DNA from: Demequina gelatinilytica
Lineage (GTDB): Bacteria > Actinomycetota > Actinomycetes > Actinomycetales > Demequinaceae
Assembly: GCF_000971115.1 (NCBI RefSeq)
Contig: NZ_BBLV01000007.1
Coordinates: 124,001-188,000, forward strand
DNA length: 64,000 nucleotides
Reading direction: 5' to 3'
The translations under genes and the position numbers were made by a program. Below the pieces are notes generated by a model. That model made no database searches and had not been told where the DNA came from. It saw only the letters and a program-made list of their open reading frames with translations. The first letter of the stretch is position 1; every line of letters starts with the position of its first letter. Below are positions 47,828-58,400 of the stretch, in pieces.

Positions 47828-49222
47828 GTGATCCCCGTCCCCAGGATGAACAGCGCCTCGCGCATGCACGACGTGTCCCCCGAGAGCCACGCGATCGTCG
47901 ACCACGTCCTCGAGTACACGCGCCGACGCGCGCTGTGGGAGGACATCCCGCTCGACACCCCTGCGAGCCCCGAGGAGCTCGCACGCATCGCGCCGATGTC
48001 GATCACGCCCCAGGGCATCGGTGCCGAGCAGGCCCTCGCGCTCTTCGGCGACGTGCTCGCACCGACCTGCCTGTCGACGGACCATCCCGGCTACCTCGCC
48101 TTCATCCCCTCGGCGCCCAGCAAGGCCGCCACGGCCTTCGACCTGGTGGTCTCCGCGTCGTCGATCTACGGCGGATCCTGGCTCGAGGGTGCGGGCGCGG
48201 TGCATGCGGAGAACGAGGTGCTGACCTGGCTCGCATCCGAGTTCGGCCTTCCCGGCACCTCCTGCGGCGTGTTCGTCCAGGGGGGCACCATCGGCAACCT
48301 GTCGGCCCTGGTCACGGCTCGTGACGAGGCGCGACGGCGCCTCACCGAGCAGGGGCGCCCGCACCCGCCGCGCTGGGCGGTGGTGGCCAGCATCGAGTCG
48401 CATTCCTCGATCGCCTCCGCGGCGTCCGTCATGGACATCGACGTGATCGACGTGCACCCCGACGGCGACGGCCGCCTGCGCGGACACGCGGTCGAGGACG
48501 CGCTCGCGACGCACGGCGACGCCGTCCTCGCGGTGGTCGCGACGGCTGGGACCACCAACTTCGGGATCATCGACGACCTCGAGGGAATCGCGGACGTCAC
48601 CCGCAGGCACGGCGTCTGGCTGCACATCGACGGCGCGTACGGCCTCGCGGGGGCGCTCGTGCCGCAGATGCGTCCGGCCTACACGGGGATCGAGCATGCC
48701 GACTCGCTGATCGTCGATCCCCACAAGTGGCTGTTCGCCCCGTTCGACGCGTGCGCCCTCATCTACCGCGAGCCCATGGCTGCGCTGCGCGCCCACACCC
48801 AGCACGCCGCCTACCTCGACACGCTTGCCGGCTCCGCCGCACCCAACCCGTCCGATCTCGCGGTCCAGCTCACGCGGCGGGCCCGGGGGCTGCCCCTGTG
48901 GTTCTCGCTCGCCACCTACGGGACCGACGAGTACCGCGCGGCGATCGCGCATGGCATCGACCTCGCGCATCGTCTTGCGACGGAGGTCGAGAGGCGGCCC
49001 GGGCTGTCCCTGGTCCGCCGTCCGCAGCTGTCCGTGGTCGTGCTCCGCCGAGATGGCTGGGCGCAGCATGACTACGAGGCATGGTGCGACCACCTGCTCG
49101 CGTCGCAGAAGGCGTTCGTGGTCCCGAGCTCGCATGAGGGCGAACCCGTCCTCCGGCTCGCGATCATCAACCCGCTCACCACCTTCGAGCTGCTGTGCGA
49201 GGTTCTCGACACGCTCGGCTGA
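47828..49222 (+). CDS. PLP-dependent amino-acid decarboxylase (aromatic-L-amino-acid/DOPA type)
   Basis: A 464-residue group II decarboxylase. The PLP lysine is K300 in SLIVDPHKWLFAPFD and the aspartate D268 in HIDGAYGLAG. FVQGGTIGNLSALVTARDEA contains the T(G/I)GN motif usual for the family, and ATAGTTNFGIIDD is the phosphate-loop motif. Substrate cannot be fixed; relatives act on aromatic amino acids, DOPA, glutamate or 2,4-diaminobutyrate. It is distinct from gadB in sequence. GTG 47828 is leaderless by position. A bidirectional hairpin separates it from pntB. Confidence 0.88.
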   Translation: MIPVPRMNSASRMHDVSPESHAIVDHVLEYTRRRALWEDIPLDTPASPEELARIAPMSITPQGIGAEQALALFGDVLAPTCLSTDHPGYLAFIPSAPSKAATAFDLVVSASSIYGGSWLEGAGAVHAENEVLTWLASEFGLPGTSCGVFVQGGTIGNLSALVTARDEARRRLTEQGRPHPPRWAVVASIESHSSIASAASVMDIDVIDVHPDGDGRLRGHAVEDALATHGDAVLAVVATAGTTNFGIIDDLEGIADVTRRHGVWLHIDGAYGLAGALVPQMRPAYTGIEHADSLIVDPHKWLFAPFDACALIYREPMAALRAHTQHAAYLDTLAGSAAPNPSDLAVQLTRRARGLPLWFSLATYGTDEYRAAIAHGIDLAHRLATEVERRPGLSLVRRPQLSVVVLRRDGWAQHDYEAWCDHLLASQKAFVVPSSHEGEPVLRLAIINPLTTFELLCEVLDTLG

Positions 49223-49244
49223 CGGCTCCCGCGAGCCACGGACG

Positions 49245-49281
49245 CACCACGGCCCCCGGGGTCTCCCCGGGGGCCGTGGTG
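49245..49281. terminator. bidirectional hairpin terminator
   Basis: Perfect 17-bp arms (49245-49261 and 49265-49281) with a three-base loop lie between the convergent decarboxylase and pntB genes and could serve both. Confidence 0.85.
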
Positions 49282-49294
49282 ACGCGGGGCCCGA

Positions 49295-50701
49295 TCAGGC
49301 GGAGGCGCCCTCGCTCACGCGGAGCGCGGTGAGGATCTCCTCGACCTGGGCCTTGGCGTCACCGAAGAGCATCGCCGAGTTCTCGCGGAAGAACAGCGGG
49401 TTCTGCACGCCCGCGTAGCCGGTCGCCATGGAGCGCTTGAACACGATGCACTGCTTCGCGTTCCACACCTCGAGCACGGGCATGCCCGCGAGCGGCGATC
49501 CCGGGTCCTCCATGGCGGAGGGGTTGACCACGTCGTTGGCCCCGATGACGAGCACCACGTCCGTCTCGGCGAAGTCGTCGTTGATCTCGTCCATCTCCAG
49601 GACGATGTCGTACGGCACCTTCGCCTCCGCGAGGAGCACGTTCATGTGCCCGGGCAGACGACCGGCGACGGGGTGGACCCCGAAGCGGACCTCGACACCG
49701 TGGTGGCGGAGCATGGCCACCATGTCGGCGACCGGGTACTGCGCCTTGGCGACGGCCATCCCGTAGCCGGGCACGATGATGACGCGGCCGGCCGCCTCGA
49801 GCATCGCCGCGACCTCGGGCGCCTTGACCTCGCGGTGCTCGCCCTGCTCCCCCGCTGCGCTGGACGTGCCGCCCTCGGCGCCGAAGCCGCCCAGGATCAC
49901 GGAGATGAACGAGCGGTTCATCGCCTTGCACATGAGGTACGAGAGGATCGCACCCGAGGAGCCGACGAGCGCGCCGGTCACGATGAGCAGGTCGTTGCTC
50001 AGCATGAGGCCCGCCGCTGCGGCCGCCCAGCCCGAGTACGAGTTGAGCATCGAGACGACGACCGGCATGTCGCCGCCGCCGATCGCGGCGACCAGGTGGA
50101 ACCCGAGCGCGAGCGCGATCACGGTCATGATGACGAGCGGCACGATGCTTCCGGTCGCGATGTACACGGCCAGCAGGACCGCGCTCACCACGATCGCGCC
50201 CAGGTTGAGCCAGTTCCGGCCCGGGAGCGTGAGCGGCTTCGACTTCATCTTCGCGGAGAGCTTGAGGTACGCCACGATGGACCCGGTGAAGGTGACGGCA
50301 CCGATGAGCACCCCGAGGAACACCTCGACCTGGTGGACCGCGTCCGCCTCCTCGGTGAGGTGCGAGTTGAAGCCCACGAGCACGGCGGCGAGGCCTACGA
50401 AGCTGTGGAGCATCGCGATGAGCTCCGGCATCTGCGTCATCTCGACGGTCCGTGCGCGCCACACGCCCACGCCCGCGCCGATCGCGAACACGCACGCGAT
50501 GAGGAGCGCGGTGGTGAGCGCCGAGCGCTCGGAGCTGTCGAGCGCGAGCACCACGGTCGCCGCCAGCGCGAGCACCATGCCCACCATGCCGAGGATGTTG
50601 CCGCGTCGGGCCGTCTCCTGCTGGGAGAGCCCCGCGAGCGAGAGGATGAACAGCACCGCCGCGACCACGTAGGTCGCCTGTGCGAGGGAGACGAGGGTCA
50701 T
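49295..50701 (-). CDS. pntB: NAD(P) transhydrogenase subunit beta PntB
   Basis: A 468-residue membrane subunit. Nine or so membrane helices occupy residues 1-270, including proton-channel helices ([31 protein letters not shown]). The C-terminal NADP(H)-binding domain III carries [43 protein letters not shown] and [11 protein letters not shown]. The enzyme uses the proton gradient to reduce NADP with NADH. Its ATG overlaps the pntA stop (ATGA at 50698-50701), so the two subunits are coupled. Confidence 0.97.
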   Translation of the reverse strand: MTLVSLAQATYVVAAVLFILSLAGLSQQETARRGNILGMVGMVLALAATVVLALDSSERSALTTALLIACVFAIGAGVGVWRARTVEMTQMPELIAMLHSFVGLAAVLVGFNSHLTEEADAVHQVEVFLGVLIGAVTFTGSIVAYLKLSAKMKSKPLTLPGRNWLNLGAIVVSAVLLAVYIATGSIVPLVIMTVIALALGFHLVAAIGGGDMPVVVSMLNSYSGWAAAAAGLMLSNDLLIVTGALVGSSGAILSYLMCKAMNRSFISVILGGFGAEGGTSSAAGEQGEHREVKAPEVAAMLEAAGRVIIVPGYGMAVAKAQYPVADMVAMLRHHGVEVRFGVHPVAGRLPGHMNVLLAEAKVPYDIVLEMDEINDDFAETDVVLVIGANDVVNPSAMEDPGSPLAGMPVLEVWNAKQCIVFKRSMATGYAGVQNPLFFRENSAMLFGDAKAQVEEILTALRVSEGASA

Positions 50702-52260
50702 GACGCGTCCTTCCGGAACATGCCGAGCATGCGGTAGGTGACGAGGAATCCACCGAAGATGTTGATGCTGGCCACCGAGGCCGCGATGAAGGCGAAGGTG
50801 GCGACCAGCGTGTCCTCCGAGCCGATCTGCAGCAGCGCGCCCACCAGGATGATCCCCGAGATCGCGTTCGTCTGTGCCATGAGCGGCGTGTGGAGCGAGT
50901 GCTTGACGTTGGAGATCACGTAGAAGCCCACGATCACCGCGAGGGCGAACACCGTGAGGTGCGCGACGGTGGCCGAGTCCGCGAACGCGAGCAGCAGCAG
51001 CGACGCCACCGCGCCCGCGCCGTACAGCCAGTTGCGACGACGCTGCCTCGCGACGGCGGCCTCCGCGTCGAGCCGCGCCTTCTCGGCGAGCTCCTCGGCG
51101 GTCGGGGCCGGCGGGCCGGACGATGCCGGGGCGGCGGAGACGTTGACGGGCGGCGGCGGCCACATGATCTCGCCGCCGTGGGTCACGGTCATGCCGCGCT
51201 GGACCGGATCCTCGAGGTCGAGCACCAGCGTGCCGTCCTTCGCGGGCGTCACGAGCGCCATGAGGTGCACGATGTTGGTGCCGAACAGCTGCGACGTGTG
51301 GCGCGGCATACGGCTCGTGAGATCCGTGTAGCCCACCACGGTCACGCCGTTGTCGGAGACGACCACCTCGCCGGGCTCGGTGAGCTCGCAGTTGCCGCCT
51401 CCCGAGGCCGCGAGGTCGACGATGACGGAGCCGGGCCGCATCCCGGCGACCATGTCCGCCGTGATCGTCGTGGGGGCGGTACCGCGCACGAGCGCCGTGG
51501 TGATCACCACATCGGCCTTGGCGGCCTCTGCGGCGTACACGCGCATCGCCGCGGCCTGCTGCTCCTCGGTGAGGGGCTTGGCGTACCCGTCCGCGCTGAT
51601 CTCCTGCTGCGCCTCGGGCGCGTGCACGAAGGTGCCGCCCATCGACTCGATCTGCTCGGCCACCTCGGGGCGGACGTCGAAGGCACGCACCTGGGCACCC
51701 AGGGAGCTCGCCGCACCGATCGCGGCGAGGCCGGCGACCCCTGCGCCGATGATGAAGACCGTCGCGGGCGTCGTCTTGCCTGCCGCGGTGACCTGTCCGG
51801 TGAACATGCCCCCGTACTGCTCGGCGGCCTCGATGACCGCTCGGTAGCCGGCGACGTTGGAGAGGGTGCTGAGCACGTCGATCGCCTGGGCGCGGGAGAT
51901 GCGCGGCACGGCATCGAGCGCGAGGGCCGTGACGTCCCGCCCGTTGAGCGCGTCGAGCAGGGCGGGGTTGGACTGCGGCGCCATCATCGACACCAGCGTC
52001 GCGCCCTCGGCGAGCGCCGCCACCTGGGCGTCGCCGGGGGCGTTGACGCACGTGACGACGTCCGCCCCCCACGCCTCCGCCGCTGTACCGAGCGTCGCGC
52101 CCGCCTCCTCGTACTGGTGGTCCAGGAAGGCCGCGTGCGTTCCCGCACCGCGCTCCACCACCACCTCGTAGCCCAGCTTGATCAGCCCCGCGACGGAGGC
52201 CGGGCTCGCGGCTACCAGCCTCTCGCCCGGACGCGTCTCCATGGGAACGCCGATGCGCAT
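50698..52260 (-). CDS. pntA: NAD(P) transhydrogenase subunit alpha PntA
   Basis: A 520-residue subunit in one piece. Residues 1-380 are the NAD(H)-binding domain I ([18 protein letters not shown], then [20 protein letters not shown] and [17 protein letters not shown]). A proline-rich hinge (about 385-410) leads to four membrane helices with [21 protein letters not shown]. Some actinobacteria split this subunit into PntAA and PntAB; here it is fused as in enterobacteria. AAGGA lies before the ATG. With pntB it supplies NADPH for lipid synthesis and redox defence. Confidence 0.97.
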   Translation of the reverse strand: MRIGVPMETRPGERLVAASPASVAGLIKLGYEVVVERGAGTHAAFLDHQYEEAGATLGTAAEAWGADVVTCVNAPGDAQVAALAEGATLVSMMAPQSNPALLDALNGRDVTALALDAVPRISRAQAIDVLSTLSNVAGYRAVIEAAEQYGGMFTGQVTAAGKTTPATVFIIGAGVAGLAAIGAASSLGAQVRAFDVRPEVAEQIESMGGTFVHAPEAQQEISADGYAKPLTEEQQAAAMRVYAAEAAKADVVITTALVRGTAPTTITADMVAGMRPGSVIVDLAASGGGNCELTEPGEVVVSDNGVTVVGYTDLTSRMPRHTSQLFGTNIVHLMALVTPAKDGTLVLDLEDPVQRGMTVTHGGEIMWPPPPVNVSAAPASSGPPAPTAEELAEKARLDAEAAVARQRRRNWLYGAGAVASLLLLAFADSATVAHLTVFALAVIVGFYVISNVKHSLHTPLMAQTNAISGIILVGALLQIGSEDTLVATFAFIAASVASINIFGGFLVTYRMLGMFRKDAS

Positions 52261-52440
52261 CGTTCATCCTTGTCCGCCGCAGCGCCACCCGGGCCGGGGA
52301 CGCGGCAGGCTTGTCGGTCGGCGGCGCGCGGACCGCCCCGTGAGGACGGTGACCGCGATCCGGGATCGTGTTCACCCGCCTCGCACTCTAGCGGCGCGGA
52401 CCCGGGACCTTCCTGGTGCGAAAGGCCCGGTACCGTCGCC

Positions 52441-55400
52441 TCACCGCGCCCCGAGGCGACGACGCTGCCAGGCGCCCGTGCCGTACACCGCCGCGCCCGC
52501 TCCGAGCAGCACCGCAGCGAGCGCCGCCCAGAGTCCCACGCGCTCGGGACCTGTGCTGCCGAGCACGCCCCCATCACCGCCCGCGCCTCCGACGTCGCTG
52601 GTGTCCACGGTGGTCTCTGTGGAGCATGCGTCCTCGCTCACGCACGACCCGCCGACCTCGCCATCGGGCGTCACCAGGTTCAGCAGGGTGCCGTCCCCCG
52701 TCACGGGATCATCGATGGTCACGGAGTACAGCACGGAGACCGTGCCTCCGACCTCGAGCGGTCCGGTCCACGTGAGCGTGGGCTCGGACACCGTGACGGT
52801 GCCGGCCGAGGCCTCGGCATCGCCGTTGTAGGTCGCATCGTCGAGGACGTCGCTGAGATCGTCGGTGAACGATGCCGGGTCATCGTCCGTGTACGCGGCG
52901 GTGCCCGTCGAGGTCACCGTCACGAGGTAGCGGACCTCGTCGCCCGGGGACGCGACCGTCGTGTCGACGATCTTCTCGACCTCGAAGAGGCGGATCGGGG
53001 TGATCACCTGGCAGCCCTCGGGCATGTCCGGGATCGCCGCTGCGACCGGGGCGGACTGACGGAGGAAGCCGAGCGGCATCACCACCGGGCAGTTGGACTC
53101 GGGCGGGCCGAGGACGGCGTTGGCGAGCGTGATGTCACCATTCGGCGGGTCGTCGACCGTCACGGAGTAGGTGATGGTCGCTGACTCCCCCGCCGCGAGC
53201 GGTCCCGACCAGGACAGCACCGGCTCAGCGTAGGACACCGCGCCGCTGTCCGCGGCGGCGTCGCCGTTGTACGTCGCATCGTCCAGCACGCCCGTGAGGT
53301 CGTCGGTGAAGGCGGCGGGGTCCTCCTCCGTGTAGTCGCCCGTCCCCGTGGACGTCACCGTGATGCTGTACGTCACCACGTCGCCGGGCTCGGCGGCGTC
53401 GACGTCGGCGACCTTCTCGATCTGGAGGAGGCGGATGGGTGTCACCACGTGGCACTCGTCAGGGAGCTGGGCCTCGCCGTCGTCGCGCGGCGTCGCCACG
53501 AAGCAGTTGGACTCGGGCGGACCCAGCACCGCGTTGTCGAGCGAGGCGTCGCCCCCCGGGGGGTCGTCCACCGTGACCGAGTAGGTGATGGTGGCGGTCT
53601 CCCCCACGCCGAGCGAACCGGTCCACGTCAGGGTCGGCTCCGCGTAGGACACGGAGCCGGTGTCTGCCGTCGCGTCGTCGTTGTAGGTCGCGTCATCGAG
53701 GATCTCCGTGAGGTCGTCGTCGATCCGCGCCGGGAACAGGAAGGTGTACGGCACGGAGCCCGCGTTGGTCACCTCGATGGTGTAGGTCACCGTGTCCCCG
53801 ACCGTGACGGCGCCCTCCGGGTCCGCGGTCTTGACGATCTCCATGGCGCGGAGCGTGTGGTGCTCGATGCAGTCGGGGTCCTCCGACTCGGGATCGGTGC
53901 AGTTCGACTCCTCCGGACCGATCACCACGTTGTCGATCTCGCCGTCGCCCGTGACGGGCTCGTTGACGGTGACGGTGTACGTGATCGTCGCGGTCTCCCC
54001 CGGCTCGAGCGACCCGGACCAGCTGAGCTCGGAACCCGCGACGGAGGCGTCACCGATGTCCGCGGTCGGGCCGTCGGTGAGCGTGGCGTCGTCGAGGACG
54101 TTCGTGAGATCGTCCGTGAACGCCGCAGGCTGATCCTCGGTGTACGGCACCTGACCGGTGTTGGTCACGGTGATGGCGTACGTGATCGTGTCGCCCGGCT
54201 GCACCCGGACCCCGCGATCGGAGGTCTTCTCGAGCGCGAGCGCCTTGATGGGCACCTCGACGATGCAGCCCGTCTCCGTGCCGTCGTCGCAGTTCGACTC
54301 CGGCGGACCCACCACCGCGTTGCCCAGCACGCCGTCCCCGGTGAGCGGATCGTTCACCGTGGCCGAGTACGTGAGGGTCACCGTCTCCCCGACACCGATC
54401 GGCCCGAACCAGCTCAGGACCGGCGCGGCGTAGGTGAACCCTCCTGCCGACGCCGTGAAGTCGCTGTTGAGCGTCGCGTCATCGAGCATCTCGCTCATGT
54501 CATCGGTGAACGTCGCCTGCGTGTAGTCGACCTGGCCGATGTTCGTCAGGGTGATCGTGTAGGTGATCGTCTCGCCGGGCAGCATCTCGTCGTCCGGGTC
54601 GGCCACCTTGGTGATCTCGAGCGCCTTGACGGGCACCTCCGTGGTGCAGCGCTCCACGCCGTCCTCAGCGGCGCCGTCGTCGCAGTTGGACTCCGGCGGA
54701 CCCACCACCGCGTTGTCGAGCAGCCCGTCACCGGTCAGGGGCTCGTTCACCGTCACCGAGTACGTGATGGTGGCGGACTCGCCCGCCGCGAGAGCGCCCT
54801 CCCAGCTGAGGAGGGGTGCCGCGTAGGACGGCGTCCCCACGTCTGCCGCCTCGTCGTCGTTGTAGGTCGCATCGTCGAGCACCGCCGTGAGGTCGTCCTC
54901 GAAGCCCGCGGGCGCATCGTCTGTGTAGTCCGCCTGACCGATGTTCTCCACCGTCACCGTGTACGTCACCGTCTCGCCGGGCAGGACCTCGTTGTCCGGA
55001 TCGGCGACCTTGGTGATCTCGAGCGCCTTGATGGGCACCTCCGTGGTGCAGCCCTCTTCTGTGCCATCGTCGCAGTTCGACTCCGGCGGACCCACCACCG
55101 CGTTGTCCAGCAGCCCGTCGCCCGTGAGCGGATCGTTCACCGTCACCGAGTACGTGATGGTCGCGGACTCGCCCGCCGCGAGCGCCCCCTCCCAGCTGAG
55201 GATCGGTGCGGCGTAGGACGGCGTCCCCACGTCTGCCGCCTCGTCGTCGTTGTACGTCGCATCGTCGAGCACCGCCGTGAGATCGTCCTCGAAGCTCGCC
55301 GGATCCTCATCCGTGTAGTCGGTCTGCCCGGTGTTGGTCACGGTCACGGTGTACGTGACCACATTTCCCGGGAGGACCTCCGCGGCCGGCGCCGCCTGCT

Positions 55401-58400
55401 TGGTGATCTCGAGCGCCCGGATCGGGTTGGGCTCGACGCAGTCCGGATCCGTGGAGTCCACGCTGTCGCAGTTGGACTCGGGCGGCCCCACCACCACGTT
55501 GTCGAGCACGCCGTCGCCGCTCAGCGGCTCGTTGATGGTCACCGAGTAGGTGAGCGTCACGCTCTCCCCGACGTCCAGCGGCCCCTCCCAGCTGAGCACC
55601 GGCTCGGTGTAGGAGGGGGTCCCTCCCGTCGCCGTCGCATCGTCGTTGTACGTGGCGTCGTCGAGCAGATCGGAGAGGTCGTCCTCGAGGCTCGCGGGCG
55701 CATCCGCGGTGTAGTCCACCTGTCCGGTGTTCGTCACGGTGATCGTGTAGGTGACCACGTCGCCGGGCAGCACCTGTCCGTCGCTGTCCGAGGACTTCAC
55801 CAGCTCGAGCTCGCGCACGGGCACCTCGGTGGTGCAGCCCGTCTCCGTACCGTCGTCGCAGCTCGACTCGGGCGGACCCACCACCGCGTTGTCCAGCAGC
55901 CCGTCACCCGTCGGCGGATCGTTCACCGTCACCGAGTACGTCACCGTCACCGTCTCGCCAGCAGCAAGCGCCCCCTCCCAGCTGAGGATCGGTGCGGCGT
56001 AGGAGGGCGTGCCGGAGTCGGCCGCCTCGTCGTTGTTGTAGGTCGCGTCGTCGAGCACCGCCGTGAGGTCGTCCTCGAAGCTCGCGGGCGCATCGTCCGT
56101 GTAGTCGACCTGGCCGATGTTCTCGACCGTCACCGTGTACGTCACGGTCTCGCCGGGCAGCACCTCGTCGGCCGGGTCTGCGACCTTGGTGATCTCGAGT
56201 GCCTTGACGGGCACCTCCGTGGTGCAGCCCACTTCCGTGCCGTCGTCGCAGTTCGACTCCGGCGGACCCACCACCGCGTTGTCCAGCAGCCCGTCGCCCG
56301 TGAGCGGTTCGTTCACCGTCACCGAGTACGTGATGGTCGCGGACGCGCCTGCCACGAGAGCGCCCTCCCAGCTGAGGATCGGTGCCGCGTAGGACGGCGT
56401 CCCCACGTCTGCCGCCTCGTCGTCGTTGTAGGTCGCATCGTCGAGCACCGCGCTCAGGTCGTCCTCGAAGCTCGCCGGATCGTCATCCGTGTAGTCCGCC
56501 TGGCCGATGTTCTCCACCGTCACCGTGTACGTCACGGTCTCGCCGGGCAGCACCTCGTCGTCCGGATCGGCGACCTTGGTGATCTCGAGCGCCTTGACGG
56601 GCACCTCCGTGGTGCAGCCCTCTTCTGTGCCGTCGTCGCAGTTCGACTCCGGCGGACCCACCACCGCGTTGTCCAGCAGCCCGTCGCCCGTGAGCGGATC
56701 GTTCACCGTCACCGAGTAGGTGATGGTGACGCTCTCACCGGCGGCGACCGGCCCCGTCCAGCTCAGCGTCGGTGCGGCGTAGGACGGCGTCCCCACGTCT
56801 GCCGCCTCGTCGTTGTTGTACGTCGCGTCGTCGAGGACCTCGCTGAGGTCGTCCGTGAACGTGGCGTCGAAGTAGTCCACCTGCCCCGTGTTGGTGACGG
56901 TCACCGTGTAGGAGACTGTCCCTCCGGGCAGCACCTCGCCTGCGGGATCCGCGGTCTTCTCGATCTCGAGCGAGGCGATCGGCACCGTGACCTCGCACTC
57001 CGGCCCCGCGTCGTCCGCATCGCAGTTGGACTCAGGCGGCCCCACCACGGCGTTGGTCAGCAACCCGTCTCCGCTCGGCGGGTCGTTGACGGTCACGGTG
57101 TACGTGACGACCACGGTCTCGCCCACGTCGAGCGGCCCCGACCAGGACAGGACGGGCTCCGCGTAGCTGGTGCTTCCGCCCGTGGCCGACGCGTCGTCGT
57201 TGTAGACCGCGTCGTCGAGGACGTCGGAGAGGTCGTCGGTGATCGAGGCGGGGTCCTCCGCCGTGTACGGCGCCTGGCCCGTGTTGGTGACGGTGATCGT
57301 GTAGGTGATCTCGTCCCCGGGCTCCGCGCTTCCCACCGCGTCGGAGTACTTGACGATCGCGACGGCCTTGACCGGCACCTCCGTGGTGCAGCCCTCTTCT
57401 GTGCCGTCGTCGCAGTTCGACTCCGGCGGACCCACCACCGCGTTGTCCAGCAGCCCGTCGCCCGTCGGCGGATCGTCGACCGTCACCGAGTACGTGACGG
57501 TGACGCTCTCGCCTGCGGCGAGCGCACCCTCCCAGGACAGCACAGGCTCGGCGTAGGACGGCGTGCCCGAGGATGCCGCCTCGTCGTTGTTGTAGGTCGC
57601 GTCATCGAGGACGGCAGTGAGGTCGTCCTCGAAGCTCGCGGGCGCATCGTCCGTGTAGTCGACCTGGCCGATGTTCTCCACCGTCACCGTGTAGGTCACG
57701 GTGCCACCCGCGGGCACCTCACCGGTGGGGTCGGCGACCTTGGAGATCTCGAGCGCCCTGACCGGCACCTCCGTGGTGCACGGGTCCTCCGTGCCGTCGT
57801 CGCAGTTCGACTCCGGCGGACCCACCACCGCGTTGTCGAGCAGGCCGTCGCCGCTCATCGGGTCGTTCACCGTGACGGAGTAGGTCACGGTGACGGTCTC
57901 ACCGACCGCGAGGGCGCCCTCCCACGACAGGACCGGCGCGGCGTAGGACGGCGTCCCCCCGTCCGCAGCCTCGTCGTTGTTGTAGGTCGCGTCATCGAGC
58001 ACCGCCGTGAGGTCGTCCTCGAAACTCGCCGGAGCATCGTCCGTGTAGTCGACCTGACCCGTGTTGGTCACGGTGACGGTGTACGTGACCACGTCACCGG
58101 GGAGGGCCTCGTCCTCGGGGTCCGCCGTCTTGGAGATCTCGAGCGCCTGCACGGGGTTCGGCTCGACGCAGTCGGGGTCCGTGGTGTCGGCGCTGTCGCA
58201 GTTCGACTCGGGCGGACCGACCACCACATTGGCGAGGATGCCGTCGCCGCCCGGCGGGTCATCCACCGTGACCGAGTAGGTGATGGTGACGGTCTCGCCG
58301 GCCGCGAGCGCTCCCTCCCAGCTCAGGATCGGGTCGGCGAAACCGACCGACCCCGAGCTCGCCGCGGCGTCGCCGTTGTACGTCGCGTCATCGAGAACAT

